Origin: Planctomycetota bacterium
GTDB taxonomy: Bacteria > Planctomycetota > UBA1135 > GCA-002686595
Reading direction: 5' to 3'
NCBI GenBank assembly: GCA_002686265.1
Contig: NZBA01000106.1
Location: forward strand, 1-49,366
Length of the DNA stretch: 49,366 nucleotides
Below, in pieces: positions 23,256 to 31,719 of this stretch (the stretch's first letter is position 1; each line of letters begins with the position of its first letter). The notes under the pieces are model-generated. The model was given only the letters and a program-made list of their open reading frames with translations, was not told the DNA's origin and ran no database searches. Position numbers and translations under genes: made by a program.

Positions 23256-23792
23256 CTAGCGCAGGACGCGGATCGAGTCGTTGCGGCGGACGAGTCCGTC
23301 GGAAACGACCAGGCACAAGACCCCGCGGCCGCGCCGACCGATTCGATTGGCGCGCGCCACCTTCTTGGCGCCAGTCGCTCCGAAGCGCTCCACGAAGAAC
23401 TTGCACGGTCGGTGGAGCGTGGGCGAGACCTCTAGGGTCGCCCCGCCTACCTGCAAGCGCGTCCCGACCGGCAGGTTCTCCTCGGAGAGCTCGAGATCCA
23501 CCTGCAGGTTGTCCCCTGAACGCGCCATGCTCTCGGGATCCTCGCCGGCGAGAGAACGCAGGACGTGGACGTTCACCAAGCTGACCTGATTCCCGGGGGT
23601 GCGCCCGTCCATCTCCGCCCAACGATCGCCGGCGAGACCGCCCGTGATGGTGAGCTCGACCTCCTCGAGGCACTCGCGGCCCCCGTGCCCCGCCGCCGAC
23701 GGGCGGATGACGATGCCGTGCACCACCCCCTCGTCCCGTGGTGATCCTTGGAGCCGCTTGAACCAGCGATCGAAGCGCCAGGAGATGTCCAC
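23256..23792 (-). CDS. MOSC-domain protein
   Basis: A 178-aa protein with a GTG start at 23792. The MOSC (molybdenum cofactor sulfurase C-terminal) beta-barrel is recognised by GGLAGDRWAEMDGRTPGNQVSLVNV, GDNLQVDLELSEENLPVGTRLQVG and the conserved Cys in LHRPCKFFVERFG. MOSC proteins use this Cys in sulfur transfer or molybdenum-cofactor binding, for example in N-hydroxylated-compound reductases. A molybdenum oxidoreductase is encoded nearby (14545-17253), but this gene is separated from it by other units. It follows the TrpD-like gene by 6 bp and is likely co-transcribed with it. The actual reaction is unknown. Confidence 0.88.
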   Translation of the reverse strand: MDISWRFDRWFKRLQGSPRDEGVVHGIVIRPSAAGHGGRECLEEVELTITGGLAGDRWAEMDGRTPGNQVSLVNVHVLRSLAGEDPESMARSGDNLQVDLELSEENLPVGTRLQVGGATLEVSPTLHRPCKFFVERFGATGAKKVARANRIGRRGRGVLCLVVSDGLVRRNDSIRVLR

Positions 23793-23798
23793 CGTCGC

Positions 23799-24866
23799 CT
23801 ACTGGCTCAGGTCCCGCAGCTGCTCGAGGGCCTGGCGCGCGCGACCGTTGTCGAGCGAAATGGTGGCCGCGTCCACGCCCTCCGCGAGGGTCATGCAGCG
23901 CCCCGCCACTTTGAGGATCAACGCCGCGGCGATCAAAGTGGCGCTGCGAGCCTCTCCCGGCTCACCGGCCAGAACGAGCGCCGTCATCTCGGCTGCCGCT
24001 CGGACCAAGGCCTCGTTGTCGCCCTGTCCCTTTCCCTCCGGCGGCGGGCTGAACAGGGGGAGCTCGGGCTCCCCTTCGCTCTCCAGCCCGAAGTCCTCGG
24101 GCTCGACGTGGACGGAGATCAGGTATCCCTCGCTGAGCTCGATGGCGCGCGTCTTGCGCCGCAGCGAGGGGATCACGCCTCCCTCCATGCCCTGCACGGC
24201 GAGGGCGTTCTGGTGTCCGAGCTCCTGCAACCCCTCGACCGCCATGCCGAGCACGGGCCCGCTCTGGGCACCGGCAACGACCGCCGCGCTCGGCGGGCAT
24301 ATGAGCTTCTCGACGGTGGACAGCGGCGTCCGCACGGCGATCTCGTCGCGCACACGCCGCAGCTCCAGTAGCTCGGGGAGCATGCCGCTCACGCTGCAGA
24401 CCGCGAAGCGTGTCTGCTCCACCCAGGACTCCGCCTCGGCCGGATCCCAGGTCATGCTCAGGCCGAGGCCCTCGAGGACGCTGGAGGCGGTCAGGCCGCG
24501 CTTGGGCGGGACGCAGCGATCGCAAGAGATCAGCACGCGCGCGCCCGCGCCCGCCGCGACCAACCCCGCCGCGACCTCCAGCGGAGGAGCGCTCTCGTAG
24601 CCGCCGAGAGGCGGGCTGATCCAGACCAAGCCCTGCGCCTTCTCACCGGGGAGGTTGGCACGTTCGCGCGCCGCGCTGGCGAAGCCCCGCAACTCCTCGA
24701 CGGTGGTCCCCTTGGCCCGCAGGGCCACCCAGAACGCGCCGACGGTCACCTCGCTCTCGCCGCCCGACAGGCAGGCGTCCATGGCTTCGCGGCACTCGTC
24801 GAAGGTCAAGTGGCGCACGTCGTTGCGCCCGGGAGCGATGTGCTTGAGGAGATCGCGGAGACTCAT
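23799..24866 (-). CDS. Anthranilate phosphoribosyltransferase-like protein (TrpD/YbiB branch)
   Basis: A 355-aa protein starting at the ATG at 24866. An N-terminal helical domain (LTFDECREAMDACLSGGESEVTVGAFWVALRAKG) matches the TrpD/thymidine phosphorylase helical domain. The phosphoribosyl domain shows PPKRGLTASSVLEGLGL, aligned with the KHGNR...SS..G..D(V)LEALG motif. The glycine-rich loop that binds PRPP in true TrpD (GTGGDG type) is replaced by SPPLGGYESAPPLE, so anthranilate transfer is unlikely. It may belong to the YbiB group of DNA-binding relatives or be a repurposed phosphorylase-like protein. It sits 6 bp before a MOSC gene, which hints at a shared but unknown pathway. Confidence 0.72.
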   Translation of the reverse strand: MSLRDLLKHIAPGRNDVRHLTFDECREAMDACLSGGESEVTVGAFWVALRAKGTTVEELRGFASAARERANLPGEKAQGLVWISPPLGGYESAPPLEVAAGLVAAGAGARVLISCDRCVPPKRGLTASSVLEGLGLSMTWDPAEAESWVEQTRFAVCSVSGMLPELLELRRVRDEIAVRTPLSTVEKLICPPSAAVVAGAQSGPVLGMAVEGLQELGHQNALAVQGMEGGVIPSLRRKTRAIELSEGYLISVHVEPEDFGLESEGEPELPLFSPPPEGKGQGDNEALVRAAAEMTALVLAGEPGEARSATLIAAALILKVAGRCMTLAEGVDAATISLDNGRARQALEQLRDLSQ

Positions 24867-25049
24867 GGAGGCGACCGTGGGTGTGCGCCGTCCGCCCTCG
24901 AGGTTCCTCGGCCGCTCGACCCTTGTCGAGCGTGGACTGCGAACCGTCGCACGGCACAAGGTTAGCATAGGCCCTGCGCCCGACCACAGGGACGCGGGCG
25001 CCCTGGCGGTCTTGAACGCCCGCGGCCCCGCTCCGATGGGCGGGTCTCC

Positions 25050-26003
25050 ATGAGCAAGCCCAGCAAACGAGCCCGTCGCCGCCTCGCCGCCACCGCCTTG
25101 GGGGTGGGAGCGGCCCTGGCCTTCGCGGAGCTCGCCTACCGGGTGGTGCGCGCACCCGACCTGGGGCCCACGACGCACCCCGCCTACGTCGTCCGCGATC
25201 CCGATCTCGGCTGGGCCTACAGTCCGGGCGCGCGGCGCCGCCATCGATCGGAGGAGTTCGATGTCGAAGTGCGGATCCACTCGCGCGGGTTCCGCGGGGA
25301 GGAGTGGGACCTCGAGAGCGACGCGTCGCCGCGCGTCTTGATCCTCGGCGACTCCTTCGCCTTCGGCTGGGGTGTGGAGGAGCACGAGACCTTCAGCGCG
25401 CACCTGGCCGCTGAGCACGAGGACTGGTTGGTCTGCAACGCGGCCATCAGCGGCTTTGGGACCGACCAGGAGCTCCTGGTGTTGCGCCGCCTGGCAAGCA
25501 AGGTGCGCCCCGACATCGTCGTGTGCGTCTTCTGCACCAACGATGTGTACGAGAACGCGACAGCGGTCTCCTACGGGAAACCCAAGCCGCGCTTCCTCCT
25601 CTCCGAGGGGACCCTGGGGCCTCTCGAGGCACCGGCGGAGCTCTCATTCCTCGCACGCCACAGCCAGCTCTGGCGCGCGATCGCCAAGATGCGCTGGGAG
25701 CGCGCGCACCTGCGCCGGAAGGTCTCGCCCGAAGACGAGTGGCGCCTGACCCTGGCTCTGCTGGAGGCCATGAAAGCCTCCGCCGGAGAGGCGCCGCTCT
25801 TGATCGTCTCGGAGGGAGCGGCGGCCGGCGATCGTCTGGCGGCCTTGGCTCGGAGGCGCGCGGGGATCCGACACCTCGACCTGGATCGCGTGCCGGGTGA
25901 GAGCGCGGTGGAGCACTTCGCGGTAGACGGACACTGGACCGCCGCGGGGCACGCGCTGGTCGGCAGGGCCCTCTCCGCCCGCCTGGATGAGTGGGTCCCC
26001 TGA
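25050..26003 (+). CDS. Membrane-anchored SGNH/GDSL-type hydrolase
   Basis: A 317-aa protein. Residues 9-30 form an N-terminal membrane anchor or signal (RRLAATALGVGAALAFAELA). The SGNH fold is clear: block I LILGDSFAFGWGVEE has the nucleophile Ser, block III is CTNDVYENATAV with Asn, and the C-terminal block is VDGHWTAAGHALVG with the Asp-His pair. Such proteins act as esterases or O-acetyltransferases on exported polysaccharides or lipids. The acetyl donor partner (an MBOAT protein) is not adjacent, so hydrolysis is more likely than acetyl transfer. It is divergent from the TrpD-like gene and convergent with the small membrane protein that ends the amidohydrolase operon. Confidence 0.85.
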   Translation: MSKPSKRARRRLAATALGVGAALAFAELAYRVVRAPDLGPTTHPAYVVRDPDLGWAYSPGARRRHRSEEFDVEVRIHSRGFRGEEWDLESDASPRVLILGDSFAFGWGVEEHETFSAHLAAEHEDWLVCNAAISGFGTDQELLVLRRLASKVRPDIVVCVFCTNDVYENATAVSYGKPKPRFLLSEGTLGPLEAPAELSFLARHSQLWRAIAKMRWERAHLRRKVSPEDEWRLTLALLEAMKASAGEAPLLIVSEGAAAGDRLAALARRRAGIRHLDLDRVPGESAVEHFAVDGHWTAAGHALVGRALSARLDEWVP

Positions 26004-26010
26004 CGAGTCT

Positions 26011-26367
26011 CTAGCCGCCGAACCGGACCGGCCCATAGGCCAGAATCACCCAGACTTGAAAGAGGGTCACGACCAGGCCGGATAGGGCGAGGCCGATCCG
26101 CTGCGCGAGACGCAGGCCGGGCGGAGCGTTTCTGGAGCGCAGGGCGTCGAGAGCGAGGCCGGCGATCAGGAAAGCGTCGATGGTCGTGAAGAGGACCAGC
26201 TCGCGTAGGGAGATCAGGCGCAGAGGATCACCCGAGGCGATGGTGGGGAGGCGCAGCGTGCACGCGATCCACACGTACCAGATGCTGAACAGACCGAGCG
26301 CGACCGTGGCGGCGATCACGCTGGGGGGGATCACCGAACCGATCGGCTTGGGGGCGCTGAGCCTCAC
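26011..26367 (-). CDS. Small three-helix membrane protein
   Basis: A 118-aa unrecognised protein with about three hydrophobic segments (about 16-36, 55-78 and 90-112). It is the last gene of the long minus-strand run, 27 bp after the tenth amidohydrolase-like gene, and probably belongs to the same transcript. It could anchor or regulate the exported proteins, but no sequence motif indicates a function. Confidence 0.6.
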   Translation of the reverse strand: MRLSAPKPIGSVIPPSVIAATVALGLFSIWYVWIACTLRLPTIASGDPLRLISLRELVLFTTIDAFLIAGLALDALRSRNAPPGLRLAQRIGLALSGLVVTLFQVWVILAYGPVRFGG

Positions 26368-26394
26368 GTTCCGCCCCCACGGCCGGGCGAACGC

Positions 26395-27933
26395 TCAGTC
26401 CCCGCCCTCTTCTCCCTCATCGCCTTCCCCGTCATCGCCTTCCCCGTCGTCGCCTTCCCCGTCATCGCCTTCCTCGTCGTCACCTTCCCCGTCGTCGTCT
26501 TCCTCGTCGTCGCCGTCGTCACCTTCCCCGTCGTCGCCTTCCCCGTCGTCGTCGCTGTCGTCGAGGTTCTCGCCCGCGTCGAGCTTCTCCTGGGGAGCGA
26601 CCTCGCCCTGGGCGCGCGGGCGGATGTGGGCGTAGTAGAGCTCCTGCTCCTTGTCGTAGGCGAGCTCTCCATCGACGACGGCGTACTGAACGAAGGTCTG
26701 GTAGTGCAGCACATCGCCGTCGGTGACGATCAGATCGCAGTCCTTGCCCACGGCCAAGGAGCCGACCCGATGTCCGATGCCCAGCATGCGCGCCGGCTCG
26801 ATGGTGATCCCGTCGAGCGCCGCCGCCTCGGGCAGACCGCCGCGTACCGCGAAGCCCGCTTCCACGGGCAAGTGGATGATGTCGCGTCCCACGATCCCGC
26901 CCATGTTGACACCGCCGCTCTGGGTCTTGATCACGATTGGGATGCCCGCGGCATGGAGGATCGCCGCGTTCTCGATGCTCGATCCTCCCGGCCGGACGAG
27001 GTTCTCGCTCTTGTCCCGTCGGGTTCGGGGCGTGATGATCGCCGATGCGCCCGCCCGGCCGAGCTCCGCGGCCACGGTCCAGCCCTCCCGGCAGCCCTCG
27101 ATGACCGGGCGGAACCCGAACTCCTGGGCCAAGCGTGCGATCCCGAGTAGGTCATCGCGGTCGTCGGCGCCGAACCGCGCGCGGACTTCCCCCTTGAGGA
27201 TCGCGAGGGCCGAGGAGTCCACGCCCTTCTTGCTCGGCTCCTTGAGCTCCTTGTCCTTCTTGACGTCCTTCTCCCACTTCCGGAAGGCCCGCTGGTACTC
27301 CGCGGCATCCGAGAGCTTCTCGCGCAAGGACGCCTTGCCCGAGGGGCTGCGGCCCGACCAGGAGAGCGAGGAGTAGGTGTTCTCCCCCAGGAGGATGGAG
27401 CTGAAGTCGAAGTCCCGGGGCGGGTCGTGCTCGACGTAGCGCTTGAGCTTCACGACGTTGCGTGACGAGCCCGTACTGGTAATCCCGCTCGCGAGAGCGA
27501 GGACGAGATTCTGGCCGAACGGATTAGCGGTGTCGGCGATGTCCCCGCTGGAGCCCATCAGGCTCGAGGAGCTGATCGCGACCAGACCGGGGTAGACGCG
27601 CAAGCCGGTGGCGTCGAGGGTCTCGGTCAAGAAGTTCCGATCCTCCTCCGGCATGTCCTGGAAGTAGTCGACGCCGGGGATCTCCACGTCGTAACCGATA
27701 TGGGTGATCTTCCCGTTCTTCGCCAGGAGGGTTGCCCCGCGCAACACCTCGCCACCGGAGGCGTAGATGTCCCCGCCCGTCACGGCGAAGTAGTAATCCT
27801 CGATTTCCGTCGCCTCCCGCTCTTCCTCCGCCGGTTCGTCGTCGGCTACCCGCACGGGGGGGGCGAGGGCGCCGGCGGCCGGCGCGAAGGAGATCAGGGC
27901 GAGGGACGCGAACAGCTTGTGTCGGGGTTTCAT
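26395..27933 (-). CDS. Amidohydrolase-like pseudoenzyme 10, with acidic repeat tail
   Basis: A 512-aa exported protein (signal MKPRHKLFASLALISFAPAAG). It has an amidohydrolase-type beta-sandwich start (YYFAVTGGDIYASGGEVLRG) and TIM-barrel text, ending with RVGSLAVGKDCDLIVTDGDVLHY. At the place of the HxH metal motif it reads PGLVAISSSSLMGS, so both His are lost. The usual late catalytic Asp is also absent (IPIVIKTQSGGVNMGG). A charged coiled segment (YQRAFRKWEKDVKKDKELKEP, about residues 213-233) precedes the second half of the barrel, as in the imidazolonepropionase-like family with an inserted helical linker. The last about 70 residues are almost purely Asp/Glu/Gly. Its ATG overlaps the previous gene's stop by 4 bp. 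It is the tenth and last family member in the operon. Confidence 0.85.
   Translation of the reverse strand: MKPRHKLFASLALISFAPAAGALAPPVRVADDEPAEEEREATEIEDYYFAVTGGDIYASGGEVLRGATLLAKNGKITHIGYDVEIPGVDYFQDMPEEDRNFLTETLDATGLRVYPGLVAISSSSLMGSSGDIADTANPFGQNLVLALASGITSTGSSRNVVKLKRYVEHDPPRDFDFSSILLGENTYSSLSWSGRSPSGKASLREKLSDAAEYQRAFRKWEKDVKKDKELKEPSKKGVDSSALAILKGEVRARFGADDRDDLLGIARLAQEFGFRPVIEGCREGWTVAAELGRAGASAIITPRTRRDKSENLVRPGGSSIENAAILHAAGIPIVIKTQSGGVNMGGIVGRDIIHLPVEAGFAVRGGLPEAAALDGITIEPARMLGIGHRVGSLAVGKDCDLIVTDGDVLHYQTFVQYAVVDGELAYDKEQELYYAHIRPRAQGEVAPQEKLDAGENLDDSDDDGEGDDGEGDDGDDEEDDDGEGDDEEGDDGEGDDGEGDDGEGDEGEEGGD
26398..26575 (-). repeat. Low-complexity tandem repeat coding an acidic tail
   Basis: About 175 bases made of short imperfect units related to gtcgtcgccttcccc (15 nt), coding Asp-Asp-Gly-Glu-Gly units on the minus strand. 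The copies are imperfect and mixed with GEGDDE variants, as expected for slippage-prone DNA. It lies inside the last amidohydrolase-like gene. Confidence 0.85.
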
Positions 27934-29183
27934 TGGGGCACCTCCTCGGAGATGAAGCTGCCGTCTAGCATGACAGCCTTGATCCTGGTGTCCGGCTCCA
28001 GCGGATCTCCGTTCAGGAAGACGATGTTCGCCGCCTTGTCGGCGTCGAGAGAGCCGAGGCTCTCGCCCACTCCGAGCAGGTCGGCCGGTTCTTGCGTCAG
28101 CGCGCGCAGCGCGACCTCGCGCGGCAGACCGAGCGCCACGATTTCACCGGTGTCTCGCAGCCATTTCTCGTGGCTCGAAATCGAGTCCGATCTGGGGATC
28201 AGCACGAGCTTGGCACCGGCCTCGGCGAATTCCGCCGGCAGATTGCGCTGCCGCATCGTGTTCGGGTGCAGGCTGATCGTCGGCTCCATCACGATCCGAC
28301 GTCCGGTCGCTCCGATCTTGCCGGCGAGATGGAAGAGGTTCAGCTCACGCGTGACCGGTACGCGCAGGTCCCAGGCGAACTCCTCCTCCCCGATCGCGTC
28401 GAGGAAGTGCAGGTAGCTCGCTGAGTCGATTATCGAGATCAAGGCCGACAGCTCCCCGTCCCGTAGGGCCTGGAAGGCCGCCGCCTGGTCATCGGGCTCG
28501 GGCGGAGCGTAGGGGTCGAAGGTCTTCTTCTCGTCGCCTTTCTCTTCGTCGTCGTCCTTCTTCTTCTTCTTGTCCTTCTCCCACTTCTCCTTCGCCTTCT
28601 CCCACTTCTCGCGCGCCTTCCGCTCCTTCTCCGCATGCTCGTCAGCCTTCTCGAAGCCCCCGCGGACCATCTTCTTGGAGGAGGCGCTGCTGCGCGCAAG
28701 GACCTTCAGGTACGCACCGTCACCGATGATCATCTCCTCGGCGGTCGCACCCACCGGACGCACGACGACGCACTGACCGGGAATCCCGTTGCCCGGCGGG
28801 TAGAGGCCGAGGGTCGTGACGCCGGCCTCGAGCACCTCTTGGTAGGCCTTGCTGGCCGGGTAGACCTCCCTCGACGCCATCTGCAAGGGGCGTGAGTCGT
28901 TACCACCCTTGCTGTCCAGCCCCACGCGCGAGTAGCAGTTGACCAGCCCCGGCATGGCGGTCCACTCCGGATCGCGGTCGAGCACCTCGATGCCCCGGTC
29001 GACCGGAAGGTCCTCGCCGATCATGACGATGCGCCCGTCCTCGACGAGGATCACGGCGTGTTCGATCGTCCCGTGGGAGATCGTCTCGGCTCGACCGACC
29101 TTGATCGCGAGGATGTCGGCCCTCGCAGCGGGGCTTGCACCTGCCAGAAGGCCGAGAACCGGGAGGAGTGTGTTCGAGATCAT
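27930..29183 (-). CDS. Amidohydrolase-like pseudoenzyme 9, with Lys-rich insert
   Basis: A 417-aa exported protein (signal MISNTLLPVLGLLAGASPAARA). Amidohydrolase N-terminal strands (ILVEDGRIVMIGEDLPV) and C-terminal part (LGSLDADKAANIVFLNGDPLEP) are clear. The HxH place reads PGLVNCYSRVGL, with no His. From about residue 185 a very charged stretch occurs (EKAKEKWEKDKKKKKDDDEEK), then the second barrel half. Its stop codon overlaps the next gene's start (ATGA). The first half keeps the family's GVTTLGLYPPGNGIPGQC block, which normally follows the metal site. It therefore has the fold but not the metal ligands. Confidence 0.85.
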   Translation of the reverse strand: MISNTLLPVLGLLAGASPAARADILAIKVGRAETISHGTIEHAVILVEDGRIVMIGEDLPVDRGIEVLDRDPEWTAMPGLVNCYSRVGLDSKGGNDSRPLQMASREVYPASKAYQEVLEAGVTTLGLYPPGNGIPGQCVVVRPVGATAEEMIIGDGAYLKVLARSSASSKKMVRGGFEKADEHAEKERKAREKWEKAKEKWEKDKKKKKDDDEEKGDEKKTFDPYAPPEPDDQAAAFQALRDGELSALISIIDSASYLHFLDAIGEEEFAWDLRVPVTRELNLFHLAGKIGATGRRIVMEPTISLHPNTMRQRNLPAEFAEAGAKLVLIPRSDSISSHEKWLRDTGEIVALGLPREVALRALTQEPADLLGVGESLGSLDADKAANIVFLNGDPLEPDTRIKAVMLDGSFISEEVPQ

Positions 29184-29204
29184 GTTTGGAGTCCTTGTTC
29201 GAGC

Positions 29205-30407
29205 TCAGAAGACCTGTCCGCCGCGCTCGTATGCGTACTGGAGTTCGCCGTCGATCCACACGCGCTCGACACGCGAGCGTGGATCCAAAGGGTCGCCGCT
29301 GTAGACGACGACGTCCGCGTCCTTGCCATCTTCGAGGCTGCCAACGCGGTCGTCGATGCCGAAGACCCGCGCCGGATGGATCGTCATGGCCTTCAGCATC
29401 AGGTAGGAAGGGGCGCCGTAGCGCGCGCTCATCGCACCCTGGAGGAAGAGCTCCTCCTGGGGAATGACCGACGAGTCGGTGTTGAGAGAGAAGAGCGGCA
29501 CCCCGGCGGCCACGTACTCCGCCGACGTCCCGTTCACGCGCCCGTTGCGGCTGGAGCGAAAGTCGCACGTGCGCGGACCGTGGTTGACCGGCACACCCCA
29601 CTCGGCCACTGCGCGGGCCGCCTTCCAGCCGTCGAAACTGCCGTGGCTGATCGTGCAGCGCGTATCGTAGAGTCGCTTCCACATGCGCGCCGTGTTCACC
29701 ACGCCGTCGCTCCCGGCGGTGTGGATCAAGACGGGCAGCTCACGGGCGAGGACGCGGGCGAGATCCTCGAGGGCGGGATCGAAGCGCCCGTCGCGCCGAG
29801 CGCCTAGGGCCCGCTCGCAGACGTCCACCAGAGCCCAGGACATGGAGGCGCGGCTGTTGCCGAAGCCGAAATCTCCTGCCCGTCCCTGGGGGTTGGAGTC
29901 CTGGGCGACCTTCATGCCGCCCACGGCCTCCATCACGACCGAGTCGAAGCCGCCGGTCGTCTTGGCCTTGTACAGAACGCCGAACCCGGAGATGTTCGTG
30001 CCGCTGCCGGGGATGCCTAGGAGCGTCGTCACACCCCCGGCACAGGCAACCTGAAGCAGACGGTTGGCCGGCCGCAGGGCCGGCGCACTGCGCAGCTCGG
30101 GATTCACGGTGCGACACATGTCGTTCGTGTCGCCCCAGCCGCCGCTGTGGATGTGGGTGTGAAGATCGACGAGCCCCGGGCTCGCCCACCCGGCGATCTC
30201 GACGCGCTCGAAGCCGCTCGGCACGACCCGCGGGGCGCCCACGTAAGTGATGCGGCCCCCATCCATCCACACCATTCCCGGCGAGATGATGCGGTCCGCC
30301 CCGTCCATCGTCAGAACCTTGTCGCAGACCACCGCGGTCGGGCCGGCGACGTCGGTGCCCACTCCAAGGCCGACCAGGGAGAGCGCCAGCGGTGCAAGGC
30401 CTACCAT
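29205..30407 (-). CDS. Amidohydrolase 8, metal-site intact
   Basis: A 400-aa exported protein (N-terminal hydrophobic leader MVGLAPLALSLVGLGVG). The metal motif is present: SPGLVDLHTHIHSGG, with His at about residues 83, 85 and 87. Further ligands are visible in LPVLIHTAGSDGVVN (His), CTISHGSFDGW (His) and SLNTDSSVIPQE (Asp). GGVTTLLGIPGSGTNISGFG follows the motif as in the two neighbours upstream. This is the family of imidazolonepropionase-like hydrolases acting on amide or ring C-N bonds in a metal-dependent way. It overlaps the previous gene by 7 bp. It probably acts in the periplasm on an unknown substrate. Unlike most of its operon neighbours it has no charged insert. Confidence 0.88.
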   Translation of the reverse strand: MVGLAPLALSLVGLGVGTDVAGPTAVVCDKVLTMDGADRIISPGMVWMDGGRITYVGAPRVVPSGFERVEIAGWASPGLVDLHTHIHSGGWGDTNDMCRTVNPELRSAPALRPANRLLQVACAGGVTTLLGIPGSGTNISGFGVLYKAKTTGGFDSVVMEAVGGMKVAQDSNPQGRAGDFGFGNSRASMSWALVDVCERALGARRDGRFDPALEDLARVLARELPVLIHTAGSDGVVNTARMWKRLYDTRCTISHGSFDGWKAARAVAEWGVPVNHGPRTCDFRSSRNGRVNGTSAEYVAAGVPLFSLNTDSSVIPQEELFLQGAMSARYGAPSYLMLKAMTIHPARVFGIDDRVGSLEDGKDADVVVYSGDPLDPRSRVERVWIDGELQYAYERGGQVF

Positions 30408-31702
30408 CGCTGGGCTCCCTTCCGCGCCTCGTAGACCACGCGGCCCTCGACGAGCACGCGCTCGATCGCGTTACGCGGATCGGTGGGGTCGCCGCCGACG
30501 ACCAGGATGTCCGCGTCCTTCCCCACCTCCAGGCTCCCCAGACGCTCATCGATTCCCGCCGTCCAGGCAGGCACGATCGTCACCGCCCGCACAGCGTCCA
30601 CGTGGCTGTCGTCGAAACCGTAGCGCACGCCCATGGCAGCCTGGAGCGGGAGCTCCTCCTGCGGCACGACCGGCGCGTCGGTGTTGAAGCCGATGCGCGT
30701 GTGCCCCATGCGCTGAAAGCCCCAGGACGAGGCCTCGACGCGTCCGTCGGTGTCGTAGCGCGGCGGACGAGGCCAGAGGACCTCGCGCGGCCCGAGGATC
30801 GCCGGCACGCCGATGTTCTCGGCGACCGCGCCCAGCTCCCAGCTGTCGAAGGAGCCGTGGTCGATGTAGGCGTCGAAGCCGAACTCCATGCGCAGGATGC
30901 GCAGGCTGGCCAGCACGACCTGGTAGTACTGCGTGTGAGTCGAGATCTGGGTCTCCTTGGCCGCCAGCGCGCGGAAGATGTCCAGATCGAGCCGCCGTTC
31001 GGGTTCCTCGCCGCCCTCGCGCTCGTAATCCTCCCAGCGTCGCGCATAGGCCAGGCCCCTGCGCAAGGTCGTGCGGATGTGGTGGTTCATCAACAGCCGC
31101 CCCATCCCGTAGCCCCAGCGCTTGGGGTTGTCGCCCTGGGCTACCTTGAGTGAGCCGGGGTTGCGCACGCAGACCTCGTCGTAGGTGCCCGGCCCGGTCT
31201 TCACCAAGATCCCCTGGCCACCGATGTTGGTGCCAGAGCCGGGGATGAAGAGCACGGTCGTGACCCCCCCCGCCAAGGCGCGCTGGAGGGCGGCGTTGTC
31301 GGGACGCAAGGTCGCAGCGACGCGCAAGCCCGGATTCACCTGCAGCACCATGTCGTTGATACCGCTCCCCCCGACATGGCTGTGCAGGTCCACCATGCCC
31401 GGAACGAGCCAGGACTCGCCGACGTCCATCAAGGCGTAGCCGGCGGGGATGTCGATGTCATCGGCGCTCCCCACGGCTTCGATCTCGCCGTCGCGCACTA
31501 GCAGCAGCGCACCGTCGACGACCTGCCGCCCCTCGAGCTCGCAACAGAGTGCCTTCGCCGCACGGATCGCGAGCCCGCGGCCGCCTCGCGCCCCGGCATC
31601 GGCGACGATGTCCACACCGTCCGCGGGCGCGCCCGCGAGGATGCACACCGCGATCCCCGCCAGGCGGGGGCTCGGCTGAGTCAGGGGTCGGGCGAAGGGC
31701 AT
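30401..31702 (-). CDS. Amidohydrolase 7, metal-site intact
   Basis: A 433-aa exported protein (leader residues about 10-30; start at ATG 31702 preferred). The metal site is PGMVDLHSHVGGSGIND (His at about 107 and 109). GGVTTVLFIPGSGTNIGGQG follows. STHTQYYQVVL, DAYIDHGSFDSW and GFNTDAPVVPQEE supply the remaining His and Asp ligands. Its closest relative in the window is the protein encoded at 31720-33018, with which it shares long blocks such as PGSGTNIGGQG and the pattern THTQ.YQVV. The gap to that gene is 17 bp. Substrate unknown. No charged insertion is present. Confidence 0.88.
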   Translation of the reverse strand: MPFARPLTQPSPRLAGIAVCILAGAPADGVDIVADAGARGGRGLAIRAAKALCCELEGRQVVDGALLLVRDGEIEAVGSADDIDIPAGYALMDVGESWLVPGMVDLHSHVGGSGINDMVLQVNPGLRVAATLRPDNAALQRALAGGVTTVLFIPGSGTNIGGQGILVKTGPGTYDEVCVRNPGSLKVAQGDNPKRWGYGMGRLLMNHHIRTTLRRGLAYARRWEDYEREGGEEPERRLDLDIFRALAAKETQISTHTQYYQVVLASLRILRMEFGFDAYIDHGSFDSWELGAVAENIGVPAILGPREVLWPRPPRYDTDGRVEASSWGFQRMGHTRIGFNTDAPVVPQEELPLQAAMGVRYGFDDSHVDAVRAVTIVPAWTAGIDERLGSLEVGKDADILVVGGDPTDPRNAIERVLVEGRVVYEARKGAQRW

Positions 31703-31719
31703 CGAGGTTCGCGCGGAAG

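Noticed and set aside
26398..26575. CRISPR-like short repeats
   Set aside because: No spacers, no conserved repeat unit of 24 bases or more, and the run codes in frame for an acidic tail.
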